Notes: generated from the letters alone by a model not told the origin. 64,000 bases of DNA from Flavobacterium foetidum (GCF_004634245.1 NZ_SJTF01000015.1:62001-126000); one strand, 5' to 3'; counted from the stretch's first letter, positions 43,561 through 54,067 are shown. Translations and numbers: made by a program.

Positions 43561-46500
43561 TTATTTACTTTCTCTTTCGTATTCGTCGATTTTGTCAAAT
43601 TCTGGATAATGCTTTCTGGCTTTTGACCACATAAAATAAATTGCTGGAATGACAAAAAGTGTCAATGCTAATGAAAAGATAGTTCCACCAACGATTACGA
43701 CTCCCATACCGATTCGGCTGGTTGATGCTGCTCCAAGTGACATTGCAATAGGAAGCGCTCCCAATGCGATTGCTAAACTTGTCATTAAAATCGGACGCAG
43801 ACGTGCCTCAGAGGCTTCTAAAATAGCTTCCATTTTTGGTTTGCCTTGTTCGCGGAGCTGGTTCGCAAATTCGACAATCAAAATACCATTTTTGGTTACC
43901 AAACCAATGAGCATTACAGTACCAATCTGGCTAAAGATATTCCATGTCTGATTAAAGAGCCATAACGAAAACAAAGCTCCTGCAACTGCCATCGGCACGG
44001 TAAGAATGATAATAAACGGATCAATAAAACTCTCAAATTGTGCAGCCAGAATCAAGAAAATTAATAATAATGCCAAGCCAAAAGCAAACGACGTATTAGA
44101 AGAACTCTCAACGAAATCTCTTGATTCTCCACTTAAATCGGTTGTAAAGCTTTCATCAAGGACTTTTGCTTTTATTCTGTCCATTTCTGCAATACCGTCA
44201 CTGATGCTTTTTCCTGGAGCTAAACCAGCAGAAACAGTAGCCGACATATAACGGTTGTTGTGATACAATTGAGGAGGATTACTTTGTTCTTCGACATTTA
44301 CCACATTGTCCATCTGAATCAGCTGTCCCTTGTTATTTTTTACAAATATCGAAGTCAGGTCTAAGGGTTTAGAACGATCTTTTTGATCAAACTGACCTAT
44401 CACTTGGTATTGTTTTCCGTTTTTAATGAAATATCCAAATCTTTGTCCGCTTAACGAAAGCTGTAAAGTCTGTGCGATGTCAAGGATCGAAATGCCTAAA
44501 CTTTCCGCTTTTTCACGATTTATACTGACATTGATTTCGGGTTTGTTAAATTTCAGGTTTACATCAGAAATCGAGAAAACATCACTTTTTCCAACTTCAT
44601 CCATAAAAACAGGGATCTTCTCTCTCAGTTTTTCAAAATTCGGAGCCTGAATAATATACTGAATCGGTAGTCCGCCTCGTCTGTTAACTGCAATTGTAGG
44701 TTGTTGAATAACAGAGGTTTTTGCGTCAGGATATTGTTTGGTCCATTTAGTAAGTTTATCTGCGATGTCTTTCTGAGATCGAGTACGTTCGTCAGGCTGT
44801 TTTAATGATAATCTGATAAACCCGGTATTAGTTGCCGAAGCTCCAAATCCAGGTGCGGTAATAACAAGACTTACCTTTTTTTCTGGAATCGAATCGTCTA
44901 CCAATTGCGAGATTTCTTGCATGAAACGATCGGTATATTCATATGACGAACCTTCTGGCGTAGTCATACGCATTGTTACAGAACTTCTGTCGTCATAAGG
45001 AGCAGTTTCTTTTGGCAATATTGTAAAGAACAGGTAAATCAGTCCAAAACAGGCAATTAGTATTGGAAAACTGAGCCATTTTCTATCCATAAATTTTGAA
45101 AGCGCTTCAGCATAACTGCTGTTCATTTTTTCAAAAAATGGTTCAGTTTTGATATAGAATTTCGACTTCTTCTGTTCGCCGCCTTTCATCAGATAAGCAT
45201 TAAGCATCGGAGTCAATGTCAATGATACGAAAGCAGAAATTAAAACCGCAGCACCAATGACCACACCAAATTCCCTAAAAAGCCTTCCAACGAATCCTTC
45301 GAGGAAAATTACGGGCAAGAATACAGCAGCCAAAGTAACCGAAATGGAGATTACTGCATAGAAGATTTCATTTGAGCCTTTGATGGCCGCTTCGATAGGC
45401 GACATTCCTTCTTCTACCTTTTTAAATATATTTTCAGTGACCACGATTCCGTCATCCACAACAAGACCAGTTGCTAATACAATCGCTAAAAGGGTTAATA
45501 CATTGATTGAAAACCCAAAAAGCCACATTATGAAAAAGGTTGCAATTAGCGAAACAGGAATATCAATTAAAGGTCTGAAAGCGATTGCCCAGTCTCTAAA
45601 GAACAAATAAATGATCAAAACCACCAAAACGATTGAGATTCCTAAAGTCTCAGCAACTTCTAAGACAGATTTTTTTACGAATACGGTGTTGTCAAGTGCG
45701 ATGTTCAGCTTTATATCTTTCGGAAGGTCTTTTTTTAGCGCCTCGTATTTTTTATAAAATTCGGCAGAAATATCTAGATAGTTTGCACCTGGCATCGGTA
45801 CGATTGCAAGACCAATCATCGGAAGTCCGGACTGGCTTAATTTGGTTTCAATATTTTCAGGACCCAATTCGGCGCCTCCAATATCGCTCAAACGTACAAT
45901 TTTGTCGCCGTCAGTGCGGATGATAATATTATTGAATTCTTCCGGTTTAGAAAGATTTCCAATCGTTTTTACGGTCAGTTCGGTATTGTTTCCCGTCAAT
46001 TTTCCCGACGGAAGTTCCACATTCTGTGCATTCAATGCCGTTCGCACATCAGCTACCGTACATTTATATGCTGTAAGTTTTGCAGGATCAATCCATAAAC
46101 GCATGGCGTAGCGCTTCTGACCCCAGATTTGTACACCGCTTACTCCCGGAATTGTTTCCAAGCGTTGCGAAATTACATTTTCTGCGTAATCGCTTAATTC
46201 CAAAGAACTTCTAGTGTCACTTTGAACTGTCATCGAGATAATTGCATCACTATCAGCGTCGGCTTTAGAAACAACTGGAGGAGCATCAATATCCTGAGGT
46301 AAATTCCTAATCGCCTGCGACACTTTATCACGAACATCATTGGCGGCTTCTTCCAAATCTTTATCAAGATTAAACTCAATAGTGATGTTGCTGCTTCCTT
46401 GATTACTCGAAGAGGTTATATTTCGGATACCGTCAATGGCGTTTACAGCTTTTTCTAAAGGCTCTGTAATCTGCGATTCAATAATATCTGAATTGGCTCC

Positions 46501-46656
46501 TGTATAGTTGGTCCTGATCGATACCTGTGCCGGATCAATAGAAGGAAATTCTCGAACACCTAAAAATGTGTAACCAATGAAACCGAATAAGATAATCAAA
46601 AGATTCAGTACAATGGTTAAAACAGGTCTTCTAATACTTGTAGTTGATAAACTCAT
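43561..46656 (-). CDS. RND efflux transporter permease (HAE1/AcrB-like)
   Basis: 1031 residues with the RND duplication: twelve membrane helices and two large periplasmic loops. Recognisable blocks are IRRPVLTIVLNLLIILFGFI at the start, IVLATGLVVDDGIVVTENIF (helix 4 proton-relay Asp pair) and MLIGLVTKNGILIVEFANQLRE (helix 10). It exports hydrophobic compounds by proton antiport in a tripartite complex with the adaptor and TolC-like proteins encoded on either side. Confidence 0.96.
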   Translation of the reverse strand: MSLSTTSIRRPVLTIVLNLLIILFGFIGYTFLGVREFPSIDPAQVSIRTNYTGANSDIIESQITEPLEKAVNAIDGIRNITSSSNQGSSNITIEFNLDKDLEEAANDVRDKVSQAIRNLPQDIDAPPVVSKADADSDAIISMTVQSDTRSSLELSDYAENVISQRLETIPGVSGVQIWGQKRYAMRLWIDPAKLTAYKCTVADVRTALNAQNVELPSGKLTGNNTELTVKTIGNLSKPEEFNNIIIRTDGDKIVRLSDIGGAELGPENIETKLSQSGLPMIGLAIVPMPGANYLDISAEFYKKYEALKKDLPKDIKLNIALDNTVFVKKSVLEVAETLGISIVLVVLIIYLFFRDWAIAFRPLIDIPVSLIATFFIMWLFGFSINVLTLLAIVLATGLVVDDGIVVTENIFKKVEEGMSPIEAAIKGSNEIFYAVISISVTLAAVFLPVIFLEGFVGRLFREFGVVIGAAVLISAFVSLTLTPMLNAYLMKGGEQKKSKFYIKTEPFFEKMNSSYAEALSKFMDRKWLSFPILIACFGLIYLFFTILPKETAPYDDRSSVTMRMTTPEGSSYEYTDRFMQEISQLVDDSIPEKKVSLVITAPGFGASATNTGFIRLSLKQPDERTRSQKDIADKLTKWTKQYPDAKTSVIQQPTIAVNRRGGLPIQYIIQAPNFEKLREKIPVFMDEVGKSDVFSISDVNLKFNKPEINVSINREKAESLGISILDIAQTLQLSLSGQRFGYFIKNGKQYQVIGQFDQKDRSKPLDLTSIFVKNNKGQLIQMDNVVNVEEQSNPPQLYHNNRYMSATVSAGLAPGKSISDGIAEMDRIKAKVLDESFTTDLSGESRDFVESSSNTSFAFGLALLLIFLILAAQFESFIDPFIIILTVPMAVAGALFSLWLFNQTWNIFSQIGTVMLIGLVTKNGILIVEFANQLREQGKPKMEAILEASEARLRPILMTSLAIALGALPIAMSLGAASTSRIGMGVVIVGGTIFSLALTLFVIPAIYFMWSKARKHYPEFDKIDEYERESK

Positions 46657-46743
46657 ATTGTGATTTTAGATTTTAGATAGTTGATTTTAGATTTCTGATG
46701 TTTCATCTGAAGCCTATTCCCAATAAGGGACTAAAATCTCTAA

Positions 46744-47802
46744 TTATTTAACTTTAACTATAATTGGTGCTTCATTTTTTAAAGACATAACACCACTGGT
46801 AATTAGCGTATCCCCAGCCTTTAATCCTGATAAAACCAAAATTGATGCGTCTGTTCTTGTTGTTGCTTCTACCATTACCTCTTTGGCTTTTCCGTTATCA
46901 GCAATATAGACTTTTTTACCGCTCTGTACCGGTATGATAGCTTGAGTTGGCACCACAATAGCATCTTTAATAATGCTTAATGGCAGTTTTACATCAGCAA
47001 ATGTTCCAGGAAAAAGCTTGCCGTCAACATTGTCTGCAATAGCACGAATTTGCAGTGTTCTGGTTTCAACAGCAACTTCTGGTTCGATAGCGTAAATTTT
47101 GGCATTATAAACTTTTTCAGAACCAGAAACGGTAAAATCTATAACCGACCCGTTTTTAACCTGCGAAGCATATTTTTCTGGAATAGAAAATGTAATTTTT
47201 AGTTTTGCTGTATTTACCAATTTGGCAACCAAAACTGTTGGAGTAATATAGGTTCCTGGCGAAATAGAACGCAGACCTATTTTTCCTGAGAATGGAGCTT
47301 TTACAGATGTTTTTGCAATCTGCGCTCTTATTAATTGACTTTGCGCTTGCGCAGAAGCGTGATCAGCTCTTGCCACATCATATTCTTCCTGACTTATGGC
47401 TTCTTTTTGAAGCAATAATTTTGCTCGTCTTTCATTTTCAGAAGTCAGGCTTTGTTTTGTTGCAGCCTGCTGCAGTTGCGCTTTTAATTCGATATCATTA
47501 ACTTTAAAAAGTACTTGTCCTTTATTTACATAACTTCCTTCATTGAAGAAAATCCCTTCTACGATTCCAGATACTTCACTATGAATTTCTACTTGCTCAT
47601 TTGCCTCAATAGAACCAGAAAGCGAGAGATTGTTATCAAACGTAGAAGTTTTTACGACCATACCCGTTACGGTTGTCGGCTTGTCTTTGTCGTTGAATTT
47701 TTTAGAATCATCATTCTTACTTTTGTTTGAAACTATTCTGTAAGTAATAAATCCTCCTATCACAATGACTAGCAGGGCGTAAATGAGATGTTTTAATTTC
47801 AT
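46744..47802 (-). CDS. RND efflux periplasmic adaptor (MFP) subunit
   Basis: 352 residues. An N-terminal membrane anchor (LIYALLVIVIGGFITYRIV) precedes the lipoyl half-motifs (IEANEQVEIHSEVSGIVEGI and KAPFSGKIGLRSISPG), an alpha-hairpin (AATKQSLTSENERRAKLLLQ) and a beta-barrel region (FPGTFADVKLPL). It is the first gene of the efflux operon; 87 bp separate it from the pump gene. A possible -7 box TAAATTTG lies on the minus strand at 47857-47850. Confidence 0.94.
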   Translation of the reverse strand: MKLKHLIYALLVIVIGGFITYRIVSNKSKNDDSKKFNDKDKPTTVTGMVVKTSTFDNNLSLSGSIEANEQVEIHSEVSGIVEGIFFNEGSYVNKGQVLFKVNDIELKAQLQQAATKQSLTSENERRAKLLLQKEAISQEEYDVARADHASAQAQSQLIRAQIAKTSVKAPFSGKIGLRSISPGTYITPTVLVAKLVNTAKLKITFSIPEKYASQVKNGSVIDFTVSGSEKVYNAKIYAIEPEVAVETRTLQIRAIADNVDGKLFPGTFADVKLPLSIIKDAIVVPTQAIIPVQSGKKVYIADNGKAKEVMVEATTRTDASILVLSGLKAGDTLITSGVMSLKNEAPIIVKVK

Positions 47803-48692
47803 AAGAAATAAGGTAATTAGGGATTTTAGGTTTTGTTTTAGTAAGCTTGCAAATTTAGCTTTTTGGGGCGAAATCGAAAGTTCTTACCCTTTATTTAACA
47901 TTTGCATTTATAAAGGTTTTCATTAGACTAGAAAAGGCGCAAAAGGTTTAATTAATTTTTTATTTTTTTTGCTTTTTTTAGACTTTATAGGGTTTGTCTG
48001 ACTTTGCAGGAGGCTGTTGTTTGTCTAGTTTTAGCACTCTCTTATTTTTTCATTTAGTGCCGTTATACCATGGGATTCATGAGTCTGATATTTACTGTAA
48101 ATGATGTTTACTGTATATTTTTGTTTTTTTTATCCGATTATTTTGAGCTTTACAAATATAATTTGTAACATTGGCAATGTTAAACAAAATACAAAATTAC
48201 AATTCTTAAAGTTTGTCTCTAAAAATAAAATATTGTTAAATAATCTATTGATTTATAGTGTTTTATGGTTTTTAGTAAATTATAGAACTAAAAGTATTAA
48301 CATTTGTTTATATATTTAAAGAAGTGAAATGTAATTTTTTCTGAGGACAATCCAAAAAGTAATTTACATACTTCATTGCATCTCCCGAAATATTCGAAAT
48401 TTAAATTTGACCCCCAACAAATCTAAAATCAAAACTATAACCTAGTTGAATATTTTCACTTAATCTTATTTAAGCGAGATGTGATGGAGTTTTTTTTGTT
48501 TGTTTTAAGTTTGAGGTTTCGAGTTTCAAGTTTCAAGTTTCAGGTTTCAGGTTTGAGGTTTCAAGTTTCAGGTTTTGCAGTTTAATATTCAATGTGTAAT
48601 TGACTCCTTAACTTAATGGCATAGAACCTTAGCAACTCAGTACCTTAGCAGCTTAGTAGCTTAGAACCTTAGCACCTCATTCCCCCATCACC
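47803..48692. other. Long intergenic region with period-7 and other simple repeats
   Basis: About 890 bp without a gene I can support. At 48507-48576 there are ten 7-bp units of the form (A/G)(A/G)GTTT(C/G). At about 48620-48680, CTTAGCA-type units recur (ACCTTAGCAACTCAGTACCT and similar); the same unit type appears near 60436 and 60840. The rest is AT-rich. Confidence 0.6.
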
Positions 48693-50801
48693 TTAACTAA
48701 TATAATTCCAAATATTTTTCTTTTTAGTAAGCTCCAGAAAAATAGATTTTAAGATAGTATGTTCTGGTTTTTGAAGTGCTGAATCTTCTTTTAAAACTTT
48801 CATGGCATAGTTTCTGGCCAACGACAAAATATCACGGTCTCGAACTATATCTGCAATCTGAAGATTCAGAACACCGCTTTGTTGTGTTCCCATTAAATCG
48901 CCAGGGCCTCGTAGTTTAAGGTCGACTTCGGCAATTTCAAATCCGTCATTGGTTTTAACCATGGTCTCCATTCTGATTTTACTGTCGGAACTTAATTTAT
49001 GGCCAGTCATCAGAATGCAATAACTTTGTTCTGCGCCACGGCCTACGCGTCCGCGAAGCTGGTGAAGTTGTGATAAGCCAAAACGTTCTGCGCTTTCTAT
49101 GATCATTACACTGGCATTTGGCACATTTACTCCAACTTCAATTACTGTTGTAGCAATCATAATGTTGGTCTTTCCTTCCGAAAAGCGTTTCATTTCAGCG
49201 TCTTTGTCGGCGGGTTTCATTTTTCCGTGAAGAATAGAAATAGAATAGTGGGGCAACGGAAAATCGCGTGATATGCTTTCGTAACCGTCCATCAAGTCTT
49301 TGTAGTCCATTTTTTCAGATTCCTGAATGAGCGGATATACAATATAAATCTGTCTCCCTTTTGCTATTTCGTCTCGAAGAAATTTCCACACTTTTAGGCG
49401 ATTGCTGTCAAAACGATGAACAGTCTGGATAGGTTTTCTGCCCGGTGGCAATTCATCGATAATCGAAATATCCAAATCGCCATATAGGCTCATGGCAAGA
49501 GTTCTCGGAATAGGAGTAGCGGTCATGACCAGAATGTGTGGCGGAATTTCATTTTTCTTCCATAATTTGGAACGTTGTTCTACGCCAAAGCGATGCTGTT
49601 CGTCAATAACAGCAAGACCCAAATTTTTAAATTTTACTTTATCTTCTAATAAAGCATGCGTACCAATCAAAATCTGCAGACTTCCATTTTCAAGTTCTTC
49701 ATGAATGATTTTTCTCGCTGCAGTTTTGGTTGAGCCGGTTAAGATTTTTATGTTTAAGTTTAAAGTCTGTGCTAGTTCTGAAAGTCCTAAAAAGTGCTGA
49801 TTGGCCAAGATTTCTGTTGGTGCCATAAGACAAGCTTGAAAACCGTTGTCTAACGCCAGAAGCATGCTCATAAAAGCGACAATCGTTTTTCCGGAACCTA
49901 CATCACCTTGAAGCAAGCGGTTCATTTGAGCGTTGCTGCCCATATCGGTTCTGATTTCTTTTATTACTCTTTTCTGCGCATTGGTTAGGCTGAAAGGCAG
50001 ATGATTCTGATAGAATTCATTAAATAATTCTCCAACTTTCGTAAAAGGATGGCCTTTGATTTTATGTTTCCGAATCAAATTTTTGGTTATAAGCTGCAAC
50101 TGAATAAAAAACAATTCTTCAAATTTTAAGCGGAATTGCGCTTTCGCTAAAATCTCAGCACTTTTTGGGAAATGTATATTAAATAATGCAGCTCTTTTGG
50201 GAATCAGTTTTAATTCTTCAATCAAATAAGGAGGAAATGTTTCTGTAAACAAAGCCTGTGTTTCAATAAAAAGCTGCTCCATCAGTTTATTGATGGTCCG
50301 ATTCGAAATGCCTTTGTTGGTAAGGGCTTCTGTCGAAGGATAAACAGGTTGCATGGCCGAACGAAGGCTTTTTTCGTGTTCGCTCAGCAGTTCTATTTCC
50401 GGATGCGCCATACTGAACTGACTTCCGTACAAAGAACATTTTCCAAAGATTACACAAGGTTCGTTCAGCTTTAAGCTTTCTCTGATCCATTTGTGTCCTT
50501 GAAACCAATTTAATTCAATCTGCCCTGTATCGTCTACGAAAGAAGCTACAAGGCGTTTTTTATTTTTAGCAAACTCAACTGTTTTGATGTTGATTATTTT
50601 CCCGATAATCTGAACCTCTGAACCTGTATTCTGTAATTCATTAATCTTATAGTAACGGGTTCTGTCTATATATCGATTCGGAAAAAAATTGACCAAATCT
50701 CCATATTTGTGAATTCCCAATTCCTTACGAAGCAACTGACCTCGACTGGGACCAACACCTTTTAAGTATTCGATAGGGGTTTCTAGGAGATTATTAGACA
50801 T
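48693..50801 (-). CDS. recG: ATP-dependent DNA helicase RecG
   Basis: 702 residues, normal for RecG. The N-terminal wedge domain carries the OB fold (TGSEVQIIGKIINIKTVEFA). The SF2 helicase core has Walker A LLQGDVGSGKTIVAF, DEQHRFGVEQR, TATPIPRTLAMSLYGDLD and QLRGRVGRGAEQSYCIL, and the TRG region follows. It remodels stalled forks and Holliday junctions. It is a stand-alone core gene. Confidence 0.97.
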   Translation of the reverse strand: MSNNLLETPIEYLKGVGPSRGQLLRKELGIHKYGDLVNFFPNRYIDRTRYYKINELQNTGSEVQIIGKIINIKTVEFAKNKKRLVASFVDDTGQIELNWFQGHKWIRESLKLNEPCVIFGKCSLYGSQFSMAHPEIELLSEHEKSLRSAMQPVYPSTEALTNKGISNRTINKLMEQLFIETQALFTETFPPYLIEELKLIPKRAALFNIHFPKSAEILAKAQFRLKFEELFFIQLQLITKNLIRKHKIKGHPFTKVGELFNEFYQNHLPFSLTNAQKRVIKEIRTDMGSNAQMNRLLQGDVGSGKTIVAFMSMLLALDNGFQACLMAPTEILANQHFLGLSELAQTLNLNIKILTGSTKTAARKIIHEELENGSLQILIGTHALLEDKVKFKNLGLAVIDEQHRFGVEQRSKLWKKNEIPPHILVMTATPIPRTLAMSLYGDLDISIIDELPPGRKPIQTVHRFDSNRLKVWKFLRDEIAKGRQIYIVYPLIQESEKMDYKDLMDGYESISRDFPLPHYSISILHGKMKPADKDAEMKRFSEGKTNIMIATTVIEVGVNVPNASVMIIESAERFGLSQLHQLRGRVGRGAEQSYCILMTGHKLSSDSKIRMETMVKTNDGFEIAEVDLKLRGPGDLMGTQQSGVLNLQIADIVRDRDILSLARNYAMKVLKEDSALQKPEHTILKSIFLELTKKKNIWNYIS

Positions 50802-50922
50802 TTAATAGCGTTTGTTGTATTATTGTTGGAATTTAGAATTTAGAATTTAGTATTTTGGGATTTGTTTTTGGAGTTTCTAAAAAGCGAAGATAAATTTTAA
50901 TTGGGAAAATTGAAAATACAAT

Positions 50923-51058
50923 ATGCTTAACCCCTTGGGTGAAATTATTTTTTTTCGATTCTATAAAATTAGCTTAGATGTAAATCTGCTTTAACCTGTT
51001 TGAATCTGCATGAAAAATTTATAAGCAAAAGGATTTTCACCCAACGAGTTATGCTTAA
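50923..51058. mobile_element. MITE-like element with 8-bp flanking direct repeats
   Basis: ATGCTTAA at 50923-50930 and again at 51051-51058. Between them lie about 120 bp whose ends are imperfect inverted repeats: left CCCCTTGGGTGAAA (50931-50944), right TTTCACCCAACGAGTT (51035-51050); 14 of 16 positions pair if the adjoining AA is counted. There is no coding content inside. The surrounding gap (50802-51155) also has three ATTTAGA-type heptamers near 50828. Confidence 0.5.
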
Positions 51059-51155
51059 GAATTTCTATGTTAATTTTACATAAAAATGATTTTACAAGAC
51101 GCAACTATTTTGAGAAAACAGAATCTTATTAGTAATTAACCTTAAACTTTTGAAA

Positions 51156-51575
51156 ATGAAAAAAATTGGAATTTTAATTGTAATGTTTGTCTCGTTTGTG
51201 TCCTGTTCTACTGATGAAGCTAAAAAAGATGAGAAAGTAATCATTACTGATTATTACGGAAAATGGGTGCAATACGCAGACAGTAGATTTGCAGATGATG
51301 CGATATCAAGACAGTTTTCTTATATATTTAATAAAGACAACACTTTTACAAAGACAAGAATTTACAATAATGTAACGAGCAATTTATCTGGTACATTTGA
51401 GATTATTAAAAACGAAAAAGGTGTTTTCTTTGTTTTGACTTACCCAGAATACAATAGTTTGATATCAAATTGTACCAGCGGTTTAAAAGAAAGTTTTACG
51501 CTCACTGATTCAGGACGTTTAAGTGATGATGCCCGTGCATGCGATCGTTCTTATGAATATGTAAAAGTAGATTAA
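51156..51575 (+). CDS. Hypothetical lipoprotein, lipocalin-like
   Basis: About 139 residues from the ATG at 51156. Lipoprotein signal KKIGILIVMFVSFVSC with Cys at position 17, then a small beta-rich domain (YYGKWVQYADSRF, SYIFNKDNTFTKTRIYNN, NLSGTFEI) like the lipocalin-type domains common in Bacteroidota lipoproteins. It is probably anchored in the periplasm or outer membrane. The ligand is unknown. A strong terminator follows. Confidence 0.75.
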   Translation: MKKIGILIVMFVSFVSCSTDEAKKDEKVIITDYYGKWVQYADSRFADDAISRQFSYIFNKDNTFTKTRIYNNVTSNLSGTFEIIKNEKGVFFVLTYPEYNSLISNCTSGLKESFTLTDSGRLSDDARACDRSYEYVKVD

Positions 51576-51596
51576 AATGATATTTTTATTTGTGTA

Positions 51597-51623
51597 AAAC
51601 TCCGTTGATGACGGAGTTTTTTT
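51597..51623 (+). terminator. Rho-independent terminator
   Basis: AAACTCCG / CGGAGTTT, an 8-bp stem with a 7-base loop, then T7. It lies 21 bp after the lipoprotein stop. Confidence 0.85.
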
Positions 51624-51702
51624 ATTTTATCGTAGCTATTGTTGTAATAAAAAGATAATCACTAGTTTTGTTAAAAAACACATATATAAGCCTAAGTTAG
51701 AA

Positions 51703-53460
51703 ATGAAAGAAGAAAAAGTCCCTTTTGAAAGCATGCAATTTGGCGGAGTTCAATTTAAAGTAATCAACAGACACAAAGCTCATGAAATTATCGGTAGTCT
51801 TGCCGATTTTAATAATCAGAAAATCTATAATGTTTTTGAAGACACTTGGCGTTTTCCTGATTATGAAGAGAATCCTGTTTTCTTGCTTGCAGAAGATGAT
51901 GTGCAGATGGATGTGCTTGAAATGGAATTTAGTACAGACGAAAATCCAGATGTTTTTATTCTCGGTTTCATTTTTAAGAAAGACTTGATCGTCAATAAAT
52001 TGATAAGTTCTTACGATACAGATAACTCGCCAGCGTTAATTGTCTTAGGAAAAACGACAACAATCAACATTACATTGTTTGGCAGTGTACATTATCTGGG
52101 CGGCGGTTTGCAATGCGATACGCTTTTGGGAGAGTACAATCATGGTGAACTTTATGTAAAAGGCGAGGTTTCGGCATGGCTTATTTACACCGATGATATG
52201 AATATGCATTTTGAAGGTTTTAACAACGTACAAGCCGTTATCAATGCAGGCCGTCCGGATATTTTGATCTGCAGCAGGCTTACCGACACCGACGGCTCCA
52301 TAATATATGTCGAAAACTACTTTCCGTCTACTCATAAATTATCAGATGTTGTTGCCGATTCTTTCCTTGAACATGACGAAGTGTACGATAGAGAAACATT
52401 CATAGACGATTATTACAATACTGTTTTCAAGAAAGGAGACTCGTTTATTGATCATAACAAAGAAGATCGTTATTTGTATACTGGTTTCAGGGATAATTTT
52501 ATTGATATGATCCAAACATTGTCTGATAAACTCGAAACGAAAAACGAGGAGAGTTTGTTTTATGATGATGGATCTACAAATTACAGTTTTGTGCATTTTG
52601 AATACGATGACAAAAAGTACAGTCAGATTGCTGCAACGATTTTAAATGGCTTTAACATTCGAATGCGTGGTTTGTGGTGTACAGATACGCAAGAAATTCT
52701 GTTGTTATTGGAATATCTCGATGAAGCTGAAAACACAAAATACCAATGGATGAATGATGAAACAGCTGAAGGGATTGAATTTTATTCCATAAAACATGCT
52801 GTTGTTTCGGCTTTTGAAGCTTTAAACAAAGATTATGAGGAAGACGATGATGATAAAGATTATGAAGACGATGATGAACTTTCGCTAGAGGAATTTTCAA
52901 CCCAGTTCGGTGCACGCAAAATGCCGGATTATTTGGCGAAATTATTTGATTTTCAATCCCATTATGGAGAAGAAACTTTTTCGGAATGTTTTTATCTTCA
53001 TACAATCGACAAAACAGGCCTAAAAACTTGGTCTGAAGATGAAGCCTTTTACGACAGCTTTATTGAGTTTGCTCGAGCTAATGGTTCGGGAAGTTCTTAT
53101 GCCTATTGGCTAATTGATAATGATCTAAATAAATGTCCGATTGTGGTTTTTGGAGATGAAGGTGGTATTCACGTAGTGGCTGAAAACACTCAAAAACTGA
53201 TTTCGCTTCTCACTTATGATACCGAAATTTCAGTCGATTTTGACAAGGCTTATTTTTATAAAGATGAAGATTATTATCAGGAAAGCGAAAATTTAAATGA
53301 ATTTATTGATTGGGTCAAAAACGGTCTTGGTCTGCCAGTGGTAAAAACTGATGAAGATGCTGATGCCATTATAAATCAAGCAAAAATATTGTTCGGAGAA
53401 AAATTGAATGCTTTCTTGGCAGAATTTGATATCGAAACGCAAGACGAAGAAAATTTTTAG
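51703..53460 (+). CDS. Hypothetical protein, bactofilin-like N-part and SUKH-like C-part
   Basis: 585 residues, strongly acidic, no signal peptide. Residues about 105-175 (ALIVLGKTTTINITLFGSVHY, YNHGELYVKGEVSAWLIYTD) look like a polymer-forming beta-helix region. A run of Asp/Glu (YEEDDDDKDYEDDDELS) links to a C-terminal part (about 400-585) with AYWLIDNDLNKCPIVVFGDE and VVAENTQKLISLL. This resembles the SMI1/KNR4 (SUKH) domains of immunity-type proteins. The assignment is tentative; the family is widespread and cytoplasmic. Confidence 0.6.
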   Translation: MKEEKVPFESMQFGGVQFKVINRHKAHEIIGSLADFNNQKIYNVFEDTWRFPDYEENPVFLLAEDDVQMDVLEMEFSTDENPDVFILGFIFKKDLIVNKLISSYDTDNSPALIVLGKTTTINITLFGSVHYLGGGLQCDTLLGEYNHGELYVKGEVSAWLIYTDDMNMHFEGFNNVQAVINAGRPDILICSRLTDTDGSIIYVENYFPSTHKLSDVVADSFLEHDEVYDRETFIDDYYNTVFKKGDSFIDHNKEDRYLYTGFRDNFIDMIQTLSDKLETKNEESLFYDDGSTNYSFVHFEYDDKKYSQIAATILNGFNIRMRGLWCTDTQEILLLLEYLDEAENTKYQWMNDETAEGIEFYSIKHAVVSAFEALNKDYEEDDDDKDYEDDDELSLEEFSTQFGARKMPDYLAKLFDFQSHYGEETFSECFYLHTIDKTGLKTWSEDEAFYDSFIEFARANGSGSSYAYWLIDNDLNKCPIVVFGDEGGIHVVAENTQKLISLLTYDTEISVDFDKAYFYKDEDYYQESENLNEFIDWVKNGLGLPVVKTDEDADAIINQAKILFGEKLNAFLAEFDIETQDEENF

Positions 53461-53524
53461 ATTCAAGAAGTTTAGGCATTCGGTATAAATTTGGAATAAT
53501 TATCTTTACAAAAAAAATGAATAA

Positions 53525-54067
53525 ATGGTTACACATCTGGCACTTTTAAGAGGCATAAATGTCTCAGGACATAACATGATGAAAATGGAAGCCTTAAAAG
53601 CAATGCTTGAAAATATTGGTTTTCAAAACGTTCGAACTTATCTGCAGTCCGGAAATGTATTTGTAGACACAGAAGAAGGAAGCGCTTCAAAAGTTGGCTT
53701 TATGATCAAACAGGAAATTTTCAAAGTCTTTGGTCATGAAGTTCCTGTGGTTGTAATTACAAAAGAAGATTTAGAATTGTGTTTTAAAAACAATCCTTAT
53801 TTAAACGAAAAGGAGGCCGACACCAAAAAACTGTATGTGGCTTTTGTCTCTATTCCCTTAAAAAAAGAAAGCATACACGACCTAAAAATTAGTCAGTTTA
53901 AGCCGGATGAAGCCACGATAGACGGAAATCGTATTTTTATTAAATATGCAATCGGAGCCGGAAAAACACGTTTTGACCAGAAATATATCGAGAAGAAATT
54001 AAATGTAACTGCAACCATTAGAAACTGGAATACAGTGACTAACTTGCTTAATATGTATTCAGAATAA
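53525..54067 (+). CDS. DUF1697 family protein
   Basis: 180 residues. The start THLALLRGINVSGHNMMKME and the block VRTYLQSGNVFVD are the DUF1697 signature; the end has IRNWNTVTNLLNMY. The function of the family is unknown. The stop and the next start share a base (TAATG), so translation of the following gene is coupled. Confidence 0.93.
   Translation: MVTHLALLRGINVSGHNMMKMEALKAMLENIGFQNVRTYLQSGNVFVDTEEGSASKVGFMIKQEIFKVFGHEVPVVVITKEDLELCFKNNPYLNEKEADTKKLYVAFVSIPLKKESIHDLKISQFKPDEATIDGNRIFIKYAIGAGKTRFDQKYIEKKLNVTATIRNWNTVTNLLNMYSE

Noticed and set aside
48101-48319. 72-residue plus-strand frame in the gap before recG
   Set aside because: Composition is only AT-driven (Phe/Ile/Asn/Tyr), with no start context and no homology I can recognise.
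48507-48576. Possible CRISPR-like array
   Set aside because: The period is 7 bp with no spacers and there are no cas genes; it is a simple tandem repeat.
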